From positions 48,917 through 92,367 of the forward strand of contig DOIX01000273.1 in the NCBI GenBank assembly GCA_003511885.1: a stretch of 43,451 bases of DNA. Direction: 5' to 3'. This stretch comes from Cyanobacteria bacterium UBA11153. Its GTDB lineage: Bacteria > Cyanobacteriota > Cyanobacteriia > Cyanobacteriales > Coleofasciculaceae. Within the stretch, counting starts at the first letter, position 1; every line of letters starts with the position of its first letter. The notes below the pieces were generated by a model. It was not told the origin of the DNA, searched no databases, and was given only the letters and a program-made list of their open reading frames with translations. Below, piece after piece: positions 17,607 through 25,078 of the stretch. Position numbers and translations under genes: made by a program.

Positions 17607-18476
17607 AAACGACCTCCTAATGTGTGACGAGCACTTAACAGTTCCGAAATGGTTTTTCACCAGTCAATGAGACAATTTACCCAAATTCGCGATCTAGATC
17701 ACAGCCAATTGACAAAATCATGATTAGGTCAGCGTAGCGCGATTTGTTCATTTAGACAAGCTGACATGACTCGGTAAAAATTTTTGGTCTTAGAGCCAAC
17801 CGCACAGGGTCACCCTATACCCCAGTCTGGATGTCATTGTCCCAACTCTTCAGTGGGTAACTTTCCTGACAAGACACACAACCTGGAAATTGGATGCGGT
17901 AGCTGACGCTGGGCTGCTCGATAGAAGATACAGAGGGTTCAGGCGCTCTTCCGGAATAGGATGAGAGATTCAAAACCAAATCGAGTAGATTTGCTGAGAT
18001 GGGGGTCTCTAGAGCATCCTGGATTCGCTTTGTCTTGTCATTAACTGGATTGCCAATGGAACTTTAAGTAACTCCGTGGTGAGAAATCAACCGTTGAATC
18101 TTAGCAGCTTCTTACTAAGTGTCGCTAGTTCCCTTCCCGCTTACCCAAGTGGCTTCCAGCAGCTTTTCTATCCCGGCAAATTGTTTTAACCCCTTGATCT
18201 TCAAAGATTGTAGCCCCCCAAAATCCTGGTTTGATGGCAGGAGTAGAGGAAGAGGAGCTTATACAAATTTCTTATCATAGCGGGATTGTTTTGGTATTCC
18301 AGGTAGCTGAATGGTTCTTCTCTAATTCTCTCAAAGAATATAAATCAAAAGGGGAAAGAGCTAAAAATGTGGCTGACCGATCGAATATAATTAAATCCAA
18401 TTAAATTGATTAGTTAATAATATATATCCCTGAATGGCGATAGGATCTGAGATTTGGAATAACCAGCACTTTATAC
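17607..18476 (-). promoter_or_regulatory. Long non-coding leader of the M23 peptidase gene; candidate c-di-AMP (ydaO-type) riboswitch
   Basis: This stretch of about 870 bases has no credible gene. On the minus strand it contains GGUUUUGAAUC (17977-17967) and, after about 60 bases, GCGUCAGCUACCGC (17909-17896). These resemble the GGGGUGAAUC and CCGUCAGCUAACC blocks of ydaO riboswitches in the right order. A GGAUGC at about 18022-18017 could pair with GCAUCC at 17897-17892. Cell-wall hydrolase genes are known ydaO targets. The other conserved block (GGAACC) is not convincing, so this is a weak call made by eye. Confidence 0.25.
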
Positions 18477-18938
18477 TTATACTAAATAGCCCAGTTGTCG
18501 TCGCGCTTCAAACAAACCTACCGCAGCACTCACCGAAAGATTCAAGCTCCGTACACCTTTTTGGCTCATCGGGATAAAGACGGTCGCCCCACAATCAGCT
18601 AAGATATCAGCGGGAAGACCTTGGGTTTCACAGCCAAATAATAACCAGTCATTCCTTTGAAATTGGAACTGAACATAATTATATTGCCCACCAGTACTGA
18701 AACCAATCCAACGCCCACCTAGTTCTTGATAAATGACTTTAAAGCTATCCAAAGATTCATGATATTGAAGCTTGACGTAAGGCCAATAATCCAATCCTGC
18801 TCTTTTCAGATAGCGATCGCTAATTTCAAAACCTAGGGGACCAACTAAATGTAGCTCTGTGCCCGTTGCGGCGCAAGTTCGGGCAATATTACCAGTATTG
18901 GGAGGGATTTGGGGATGAACCAGGACAACTCTGAGCAT
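18477..18938 (-). CDS. trmL: tRNA (cytidine/uridine-34-2'-O)-methyltransferase TrmL
   Basis: A minimal SPOUT-class methyltransferase of 153 residues that methylates the ribose at the wobble base of tRNA-Leu. The three SPOUT motifs are clear: PNTGNIARTCAATG near the start, LLFGCETQGLP at about residue 105, and FIPM...VRSLNLSVSAAVGL at the knot. Its length is the family norm and nothing is missing. The ATG is preceded by GAGGA. It is transcribed away from the peptidase leader and stands alone. Confidence 0.95.
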   Translation of the reverse strand: MLRVVLVHPQIPPNTGNIARTCAATGTELHLVGPLGFEISDRYLKRAGLDYWPYVKLQYHESLDSFKVIYQELGGRWIGFSTGGQYNYVQFQFQRNDWLLFGCETQGLPADILADCGATVFIPMSQKGVRSLNLSVSAAVGLFEARRQLGYLV

Positions 18939-19544
18939 AAGATCCTCACTATGCCAAATATCTTAAGTAAATCGCGAACAGCGTCAGATTTTTCGCGGGA
19001 CGTTTCGTTACCTTGTTGTTTATGAACTGTAACAGGACTGACGGAACAACGCCATAGTCCTTTTCAGGTGGGTGAGATAACCCAAAAACCTGGTTTCCCA
19101 AAGAAACCAGGTTGCTTTTTAGTGCTTCATAAGATGGAAAACCACTACTAGTGGCGTGGCTTGGTCAAGAGCCGCGAACAGACGCTACTGATAGAGGGTG
19201 TGACTAGTTCCCGCATAACGGATGTTTCATCTCAAATCAACTCGTAATATTTCTTAAGATTTTGATAAAAAATGTTAATATATATGTATTTTTAATATTA
19301 AAAAGGCGACCGAATATAGATTAGATCTTCTAATCAGAATCGCATAAAAGTATAGTCTAAAAGTATAGGTAAAGACTAATGGAACAGCGGATGACTGGGA
19401 AGGGAGCAGGGGTAGGGGAGGAGGGAGGATTCGGACAGAAAACCTTGGGTTTCACTGATAACCGATCGCCTGAATGCTAGGCTGCGCATAGCTCTCGCTG
19501 GCGAAGGGTGTCCCTACCTGATTCCCCACTTTCCCTTAAAAGTG
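18939..19544. other. Gene-free stretch of about 600 bases between gshA and trmL
   Basis: No coding frame or RNA gene could be recognised. It holds one clear hairpin (19087-19113), an AT-rich part around 19240-19300, and a run of G-rich simple sequence near 19395-19430. Some of it resembles dispersed repeats (CGCGAACAG and GGCGAAGGGTG fragments). A small RNA cannot be excluded by eye. Confidence 0.6.
19087..19113. terminator. Hairpin with T-rich flanks, probable terminator
   Basis: AACCTGGTTT and its exact inverted copy AAACCAGGTT enclose a seven-base loop. T-rich sequence follows on both strands (GCTTTTT on plus, TTTTGGG on minus). It lies downstream of gshA on the minus strand, between gshA and trmL, and fits a terminator for gshA. 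Confidence 0.6.
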
Positions 19545-20684
19545 TCAAGCACCAAGTAATTGGCACAATTTATCTTCAAGATCTTTTTCTTCGTCAGCAG
19601 TGGATTGAATGGCTTGGACGATGATTTGGTGAGTCTCAATGCCAAGGGAGTGGAGTTGTAACCACTGCTGCGAGGTGTTACCGAGGCGGAGAATTTTCTT
19701 GAGGGGGGAGAGGAAGCAGCTAAAGCCTTGCTCTTTGGCAATGGGAAAAACCTCTTGATAAAGTTCCTCAATCCAATCCCTTGCGGAAATTGTTCTACCA
19801 TCTTGCCAATGCGTCAGTTGAGCATCCAAGCTAGATTTAGCTGCAGCCATTTCATTGGCATCGCTGAGGGCAACTAATTGAGAAGGAGATAAGGTGCTGC
19901 CCAAAAGTGGATCCAGGCTAGGTTGATGGAGAAGTTGAGTCAAACGGGCTTCTAGTAATGCTGTCACTGATAATAAAGCGATCGGATCGACAATCAAGTC
20001 ACAGACTCTCAATTCCAGTCGGTTAAGATCGTAGGGTCGTCGGTTGCCATTTGGTCGGACAGATGACCAGAGATGGCGGACATTTTGCATTGTCCCACTA
20101 GCTAGTTGTTCTTGAGTCCACTCAATAAAATGACTGTGGCTTTCAAAGAGGGGAACATGAGTAGGAGTTTTGGGAAAAACAGCCCAGCGGGTAGAGTGAT
20201 AACCAGTAGCCTTTCCATCCAGAAAGGGGGAAGAGGCACTCAGGGCGAGGTAGAGAGGAGCTTCTACCCGAATGAGACGACAAGCTTGTATTAATAGTTC
20301 TGGATCGGATATGCCGATATTAATATGGACGCTAGCTGTAACTACTTTAGTGCCGTAGGTTTGCTCGATGAAGTCGTGGTAAGGGTTATGGGGATCGGAA
20401 CGATAAAAGCGATCGCTTCTACCCAGAGATAAGGTGCTGCCGGGAATCAGGGTGTAATCGCCCAAACCTGCCAAATATTGGCGCAGCCGAATTCTGGGGC
20501 GGACTAAGGCACAGAGTAAGCGATCGTAGCAAGATAAGGGTGCGGTGGTATATTCCACATTGCGGCTATCTGGCTCTCGCACGAATCCATCCAGAGAAGC
20601 CACAATGCGATCGGACATACCGACGATTTCCCCTTGGGGAGTGCCAGTGTACATCTCTATTTCAAAGCCTTTAGATAGCAGCAC
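19545..20684 (-). CDS. gshA: Glutamate-cysteine ligase, cyanobacterial type
   Basis: This enzyme makes gamma-glutamylcysteine, the first step of glutathione synthesis. At 379 residues it matches the cyanobacterial GCS2-like family, with the N-terminal FEIEMYTGTPQGEIVG, the block ASVHINIGISDPE, LALSASSPFLDGKATGYHSTR and the NRRPYDLNRLELRVCDL block expected to bind metal and substrate. The start is the GTG at 20684, with AGGAG five bases before it. The adjacent gene upstream on the same strand is the broken deacetylase, about 75 bases away. Transcription of gshA may therefore now depend on its own promoter or on the inserted element. Confidence 0.93.
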   Translation of the reverse strand: MLLSKGFEIEMYTGTPQGEIVGMSDRIVASLDGFVREPDSRNVEYTTAPLSCYDRLLCALVRPRIRLRQYLAGLGDYTLIPGSTLSLGRSDRFYRSDPHNPYHDFIEQTYGTKVVTASVHINIGISDPELLIQACRLIRVEAPLYLALSASSPFLDGKATGYHSTRWAVFPKTPTHVPLFESHSHFIEWTQEQLASGTMQNVRHLWSSVRPNGNRRPYDLNRLELRVCDLIVDPIALLSVTALLEARLTQLLHQPSLDPLLGSTLSPSQLVALSDANEMAAAKSSLDAQLTHWQDGRTISARDWIEELYQEVFPIAKEQGFSCFLSPLKKILRLGNTSQQWLQLHSLGIETHQIIVQAIQSTADEEKDLEDKLCQLLGA

Positions 20685-20760
20685 AGTTTCTCCTGTAGTT
20701 CGCTAGAGCAACCTTTTGACTTTTAAATTGTATCAATTTCAACGAAACTCAAAAATAATT

Positions 20761-20979
20761 TTAAAGATATTGACGATAAACCTCGGTTGCAGCGCGGTGG
20801 AGGAGGGAGTGACGGAAAATTAGGGCATTGATATCGTCGCTGTAACCGCCACCAATAACGCTGGCAACGGGATAGCCAGCGGCAACGCAGGTACTTAAAA
20901 CAAGCATCTCGCGGCGGTAGATTCCGGTGTTGGTGAGGGCTAATTTGCCGAAGCGATCGCAAGCATGAGGATCTACACC
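20761..20979 (-). pseudogene. HDAC-family deacetylase, 3' part, cut off by IS200/IS605 insertion
   Basis: The frame reads GVDPHACDRFGKLALTN and continues to the end of a class I/II histone-deacetylase-like protein (acetoin utilisation/APAH family), including GYPVASVIGGGYS. The first Asp here (in GVD) is the third zinc ligand of the family. It continues exactly from the last HDAC codon at 23132 once the element is removed. The joined protein would be about 304 residues, a normal length with no other damage, so the insertion looks recent. Short frames in this stretch that start with MLDG read a few bases of the element and are not a real start. Confidence 0.9.
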
Positions 20980-21035
20980 ATCTAACAAGCGGGAGCGTGG
21001 TAGCTCCCGTTTTTCAAACGGGGGCCCAAACGTGA

Positions 21036-21057
21036 CACGGCAAATTTATTTGCCGTG
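21036..21057. terminator. Perfect hairpin over the tnpA stop codon
   Basis: CACGGCAAAT and its exact inverted copy ATTTGCCGTG are separated by two bases. The TAA stop of tnpA (21048-21046) reads through the loop. It may end the tnpA message or hide its 3' end. Confidence 0.55.
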
Positions 21058-21459
21058 ATGTGGATCTTTGATGTAAGCCAAGATTACTGCTGTGGAAACC
21101 TTGCCTGTGGTGTCATGAAAATATCCTCTTGTCCACATAGAAGGCATTCTTTTTAGATGAGGATATTTAGCTCTTAATTCGTAAGACGAACGCCCTTTAA
21201 AAGCTTTGACAACTTGTGCTATCGAGTGGTCAGTATCGTATTCTACGAGCAAATGAACATGGTCAGGAGCTATCTCTAGTGCTTTAATAAACCAACCTTT
21301 CTCTATAGCAACATCATTCAAAATTTTATAGAGGTCGTTTTTAACGTCTCCTACCAATACAGCGCGTCGGCGCTTGGGTATCCAGCAAAGATGGACAGTA
21401 GCACAACCTACGCTATGAGGATATCGGCGATATTGTCTATCAGCTAAATTCACCGCCAT
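21046..21459 (-). CDS. tnpA: IS200/IS605-family Y1 (HUH) transposase TnpA
   Basis: The single-strand transposase of the element, 137 residues from the ATG at 21459. The metal-binding HUH motif is PDHVHLLVEY (His67, His69) and the nucleophile is Tyr129 in ILAYIKDP, preceded by the family block YFHDTTGKVS. All catalytic residues are present, so it may be active. A GTG at 21474 is an alternative start, but AGGTGAG overlaps it and fits the ATG better as a binding site. It is divergent from tnpB with about 100 bases between. It ends only eight residues after the tyrosine, which is short but within the family's range. Confidence 0.93.
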   Translation of the reverse strand: MAVNLADRQYRRYPHSVGCATVHLCWIPKRRRAVLVGDVKNDLYKILNDVAIEKGWFIKALEIAPDHVHLLVEYDTDHSIAQVVKAFKGRSSYELRAKYPHLKRMPSMWTRGYFHDTTGKVSTAVILAYIKDPHHGK

Positions 21460-21562
21460 ATTGATTACTCTCACCTATTGACATAAGACTAATTCCAAGT
21501 TATCTTATCCAAAAGGTCGATGTCAATCATTATAGGTAAGTAACATTATTGGCTTCCCTGGT

Positions 21563-23086
21563 ATGGCTAAAATCACTAGTCCGTCATTCATTACAACCAT
21601 CCCTCTCATTGTGACAAGTCTGGCTGAATCTGAGTTGCTTTCTCGTTTCCAAGCGGGTCGGCAACTCTACAACGCTCTACTCAATGAGGCAATGGTTCGG
21701 GTAAAATTAGTACAGAAATCTAGTCATTACCAGTTAGCCAAAACGCTGCCCAAAGGAAAAGCCAGAACAGAAGCTTTCTCAAAAGCAAGGAAAGAGTACA
21801 GATACTCGGAATACGAGATCCAAGCTTACGCAACGGTAACGGCTAATGCGTCTTTGTGGATTGCTCAAAAAGTTGATTCAAATACCCAACAAAAGTTAGC
21901 CACTCGTGGATTCCAATCTTCGGAAAAGGTGATATTTGGTCGTGCCAAAAAGGTTAGGTTCAAAGTTCCTTCTCGGTTTCGGAGCATGGAGGGCAAAACC
22001 AATAAACAGGGCATCCGTTGGACAAAAGAGCAATTGGTTTGGGGTAAACTTAGGCTCAATGGTTTGATTGATAAAGACAATCCTGTAATGAGCCATGGGT
22101 TAAATAGTGAAGTAAAGTACGTTCGGATTCTCTGGAAAGAGATAAACGGTAAACGTCGTTGGTATGCCCAGCTTATCAACAAAGGCGATCCCTATCAAAA
22201 AGCCGCTAATTTTGTTAGCCCTGGAGTTGTTGGACTAGACCTTAATATTTCCAACGTAGCTTATGTAGCTGACAACAATGCTGGGCTGTTACCCTTTGCA
22301 CAGAAGGTTCCGACCTTCGAGCGGGAGATTTGCTCCTTACAGCGCTCGATGCAACGGTCACAGCGGCAGTCTAACCCTGATCGCTACGATCCGGATTTTT
22401 TGGGGAAAAAAGGTCGGAAAACTCTGAGCAAAAAAGGTAAGCCAAAAAAAGGTCGCCTTCCGTGGCACAAATCCAAGCGCTACGTTGCTCTTGCTGCTAA
22501 AAAGCGAGAATTGGAACGGCGCAAGTCTGAGTACTGTAAGTCTCAAAATCGTCGTCTAGTTAATGACATCCTAAAGATGGGGAACCAAATTAAAACTGAA
22601 AAGGTTTCCGTCAAGGGATGGCAAAAGAATTGGGGCAAAGCAATCGGTACTAAATCTCCGGGATTTTTTCAAGCAGAATTGAAACGCAAAGCTGAGAAGG
22701 CTGGCGGTTCTTTCTATCAGTTTTCGACTTCAAAAACAGCACTCTCTCAAACTCATTTGACTGGAGAACGCATCAAGAAATCTCTGTCAGAGAGGGTTCA
22801 TTACGATCGGTCTGGTGTAGTGATGCACCGAGATTTAATGAGTGCGTTTTTGAGTCGTCACGTCTATGACGATGAGTTGTCATTGCAGGATGCTCAATTA
22901 GAGTATCCGGGGATGGAAACTACCCTGCTACGGGCATGGCAACAATATCAACAATCGGCAAATCGAGTAAGCGCGTCTGAAAGTCGGTGCAGTCATAGCC
23001 CCGTAGAGCTGATTCGTAGCAACTTGGAAAACTCTAGCCAGATAGCTTCTGAAGGGACGAGCGACAAGCTAGATATAAACTTCTGA
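21563..23086 (+). CDS. tnpB: TnpB (OrfB) RNA-guided nuclease with degenerate zinc ribbon
   Basis: TnpB proteins are RNA-guided nucleases that help keep IS605-type elements at a site. The 507-residue protein has the RuvC residues Asp226 (VVGLDLN), Glu346 (KTEKVSVKGW) and Asp424 (HRDLMSAFL). The part that normally holds the CxxC...CxxC zinc ribbon reads SQTHLTGERIKK...RVHYDRSGV, so the four expected cysteines are His398, Thr400, Asp415 and Ser417. The frame is otherwise intact. A variable tail of about 70 residues follows the RuvC-III motif. Loss of the zinc site could lower activity or be natural in this lineage. The 3' end of the gene probably overlaps the guide RNA. Confidence 0.92.
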   Translation: MAKITSPSFITTIPLIVTSLAESELLSRFQAGRQLYNALLNEAMVRVKLVQKSSHYQLAKTLPKGKARTEAFSKARKEYRYSEYEIQAYATVTANASLWIAQKVDSNTQQKLATRGFQSSEKVIFGRAKKVRFKVPSRFRSMEGKTNKQGIRWTKEQLVWGKLRLNGLIDKDNPVMSHGLNSEVKYVRILWKEINGKRRWYAQLINKGDPYQKAANFVSPGVVGLDLNISNVAYVADNNAGLLPFAQKVPTFEREICSLQRSMQRSQRQSNPDRYDPDFLGKKGRKTLSKKGKPKKGRLPWHKSKRYVALAAKKRELERRKSEYCKSQNRRLVNDILKMGNQIKTEKVSVKGWQKNWGKAIGTKSPGFFQAELKRKAEKAGGSFYQFSTSKTALSQTHLTGERIKKSLSERVHYDRSGVVMHRDLMSAFLSRHVYDDELSLQDAQLEYPGMETTLLRAWQQYQQSANRVSASESRCSHSPVELIRSNLENSSQIASEGTSDKLDINF

Positions 23087-23131
23087 GGAATCTCCCGGTT
23101 TTAGCGTAGCGGAACCGGGAGAGGTTTCAAC
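22960..23131 (+). ncRNA. Probable omega (reRNA) scaffold of TnpB
   Basis: By family knowledge, the guide RNA scaffold of TnpB covers the end of tnpB and the right end of the element, and the guide itself is the flank past the element. Here the scaffold would end at about 23131 after the CTCCCGGTT/AACCGGGAG hairpin. The guide would then start with AGCATCATATAATACTA, that is, HDAC gene sequence. Exact ends are unknown; the placement is inference. Confidence 0.45.
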
Positions 23132-23827
23132 AGCATCATATAATACTAAATCTGGCTGAAATTGTGATAGTAAATCTGGTAGGTATCGGGCTATCGTTTG
23201 CAGGTAAGAATCATCATCCATTCCGACTGGTAAGGGTACATCTACGTCGCTTTTTTGTTTAGTGCCAGGAAAGTTTACTTCGCAGTGCATTGAGAAGGTA
23301 AATACAGTTTTGTCATTTTGGAAAATCAAGGCGGTACCATCTCCTTGATGGACATCTAAATCTAGGATTAAAATTTTTTGTACTAGTCCTAATTGTTGGA
23401 GAATGCGGGCTGAAATAGCTAGATCGTTAAAAATACAAAAACCGGAACCATAACTGGGAAAAGCATGATGAGTACCGCCAGCGGTGTTGCAGGCTAAACC
23501 ATAACTGAGGGCAAGTTGGGCTGTGAGGATGGTTCCCCCTACAGCGGTGCAGGTACGTTTAACTAGGGCTTGACTCCAGGGTAAACCAATGCGGCGCAAA
23601 GCTTTGGCATCCAAGGTTCCTGTATAGTAGGCTTGAATGTAGTCTTCGGTGTGTACGAGTTGAATCCATTCGGTTGGTGGAGGTTGGGGTGTGTGGAATT
23701 GTTCGATTTGGGCAACTCCATCAGTGATGAGAAGTTGATAGAGTTGCCGAAATTTTGACATAGGAAAACGATGCCCTTCTGGCAGTGGAGCAACGTAGTC
23801 TGGATGGTAAATAATCGGCAATTCCAT
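23132..23827 (-). pseudogene. HDAC-family deacetylase, 5' part, cut off by IS200/IS605 insertion
   Basis: This is the first 232 codons of a bacterial histone-deacetylase-like enzyme (ATG at 23827). Its landmarks are YHPDYVAPLPEGHRFP, the histidine pair GGTHHAFPSYGSGFC and the zinc ligands Asp158 and His160 in DLDVHQGDG. The frame ends its homology at LVLYDA and then runs about 20 residues into the element before a stop. The rest of the gene lies at 20761-20979. The break separates two zinc ligands from the third, so the enzyme cannot be active as it stands. In intact form it would remove acetyl groups from protein lysines, acetylpolyamines or similar. Confidence 0.93.
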
Positions 23828-23832
23828 CTTGA

Positions 23833-23885
23833 TTTATTGTTGGTTATTAGTTGTTGGTTTATGGATTATTTGTTATTAGTTGTTG
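23833..23885. repeat. STRR-type repeat (TTATTAGTTGTTGG)
   Basis: Irregular copies of TTGTTGG and TTATTAG stand between the HDAC gene start and the VWA gene. They are simple cyanobacterial intergenic repeats with no other feature. Confidence 0.6.
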
Positions 23886-23932
23886 GCTCTCAACTACCCG
23901 GTTTTTGATTCCCGATTCCCCATTCCATCTGT

Positions 23933-24628
23933 TCAACCGAATAAATCGGGATAACGGTCTTTTGCCCACATTGGCAAACCTGTTTCTGGATTGTCAAGAT
24001 GACGATCGAGTAGCTCAATAATATTTGGCATTTGATTTAATAGATCGAAGACCACGATATTACAATCAAGACCTTTTGCATCTTTGAATCCTCTAACATT
24101 TTGATCTAATTGCAAGTAAAATTTGGGATTAATTTCGCTACCAAAACCTACAATAACAATCTTGAGTTCGTCTTGGTTTCTCAGTTTCCTACAAGTGGAT
24201 TCGATTAAGTTGACAAATTTATCGCGATCGTCAAATTGACCGTCTGTGTAAATAATAATGAAAGCTCCTTTGTGAATCTCGCGATTGGCGAACCATTGAT
24301 TGATAACTTGTTCTAGGGTTGGGGTGATGAATGTACTAGCATCTGGTTGGTTTTCTTCAAATATGCTGGGCACTTGTGATGTATCTTGAATGTAGATTGT
24401 TTTTTCACAAGGACGATTAGGACTGAAAAATGTGAGGGCAATTTCATCACAAATTTTTTGCCCATCTAGACTTGTTTCATTCAGAATTCGGTACACATGT
24501 CCTTCGATGACTTCTGGCAGTGCTTTCCAGCGGATATTATTATTGAGTTCCGGATCTCTTCTTACCATGGATCCACTTTGATCTACGATGATAAAAACAT
24601 CGCGGTTAAAGATTTTTCTACTTGGCAT
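23933..24628 (-). CDS. VWA domain protein
   Basis: A 231-residue stand-alone von Willebrand A domain. The MIDAS metal site is intact: FIIVDQSGSM near residue 15, a threonine in TFITPT at about residue 105, and the aspartate in IIIYTDGQFDD near residue 130. No membrane segment is present. The ATG has AGGAG upstream. It is the last gene of the minus-strand set with two GTPases and a membrane protein. In such sets VWA proteins usually act as metal-dependent adaptor or assembly factors. Its target is not known. Confidence 0.88.
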   Translation of the reverse strand: MPSRKIFNRDVFIIVDQSGSMVRRDPELNNNIRWKALPEVIEGHVYRILNETSLDGQKICDEIALTFFSPNRPCEKTIYIQDTSQVPSIFEENQPDASTFITPTLEQVINQWFANREIHKGAFIIIYTDGQFDDRDKFVNLIESTCRKLRNQDELKIVIVGFGSEINPKFYLQLDQNVRGFKDAKGLDCNIVVFDLLNQMPNIIELLDRHLDNPETGLPMWAKDRYPDLFG

Positions 24629-24718
24629 ATAAATCTCCTAGTTTTTCTGGTTACTGGTTATTTGACTCTCTAGTTGAGAGGGAAAATTGCGGTTATGGAC
24701 TACAAGATTGATTTTGAT

Positions 24719-25064
24719 TCACCTTAGTGGATGAATGACAGAGCGATATTTTAACTGTTTGGGGATTATCAGATCATAATATATGGAGGTCAAAAGTGGG
24801 AGCATCCCGTTTTTGCACTCATAGCAAACCCCTCCCTAGCCCTCCCCTTATCAAGGGGAGGGAACAAGTAATGATTTCCCCCCTTAGTAAGGGGGGAATA
24901 AGGGGGGTGAAAAATATGTAATTAACAAATTCGGGATGCTCCCTCAAAAGTTGGCAAATCCGATAACGGATGTCTTTTATCATCTCCTTGACAGCTTCGA
25001 GAAAGGTGTAGGGTGAGCGGTATCGAGCATTTTCTGTGGAATGGGATTGCCTCACGATGGACAT
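24719..25064 (-). pseudogene. Small operon gene (about 63 codons) interrupted by a MITE
   Basis: An ATG at 25064, 14 bases after the stop of the membrane-protein gene, opens a frame beginning MSIVRQSHSTENARYRS. After 40 codons (ending IRYRICQLL) it runs into a 146-base inverted-repeat element. If the element and one 8-base duplication are removed, the frame continues in phase (TSIYYDLIIPKQLKYR) to a TGA at 24721-24719, giving 63 residues. The repaired frame suggests that a real small gene was hit. As it stands the frame makes a different tail out of repeat DNA. I do not recognise the protein. Confidence 0.6.
24798..24943. mobile_element. MITE, 146 bp, 12-bp inverted repeats, 8-bp target duplication
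   Basis: The ends are exact inverted copies, GGGAGCATCCCG and CGGGATGCTCCC. The element is flanked by TCAAAAGT at 24790-24797 and 24944-24951. Inside are two palindromes of C/G runs (around 24839-24862 and 24878-24896) and no gene. It is a non-autonomous element; the mobilising transposase family is not visible here. Similar C6TTA/TAAG6 palindromes recur near 43362-43380. Confidence 0.88.
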
Positions 25065-25078
25065 TGCAGATCCTAGGT

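Larger units (their letters stand above)
20980..23131 (+). mobile_element. Complete IS200/IS605-family element (IS605 organisation) inside an HDAC gene
   Basis: An element of about 2.15 kb with divergent tnpA (minus) and tnpB (plus), no terminal inverted repeats and no target duplication, as expected for Y1 transposition. Sub-terminal hairpins are present at both ends: CGGGAGC/GCTCCCG at 20990-21009 and CTCCCGGTT/AACCGGGAG at 23092-23121. A second left-end hairpin, CCCGTTT/AAACGGG, follows directly. Comparison with the rebuilt HDAC reading frame fixes the junctions to within two bases because C/CA is shared: left after ...ATCTACAC, CC or CCA; right after ...GGTTTCAA, C or CA. The right end TCAA recalls the cleavage site of IS608. 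Confidence 0.93.

Noticed and set aside
19240..19400. AT-rich stretch considered as a small RNA or phage-type attachment site
   Set aside because: No conserved RNA motif, tRNA-like end or integrase was found; AT-richness alone is not evidence.
24819..25064. 81-residue frame read as an intact gene
   Set aside because: Its second half (from REHPEF onward) is translated MITE sequence; only the first 40 codons belong to the ancestral gene.
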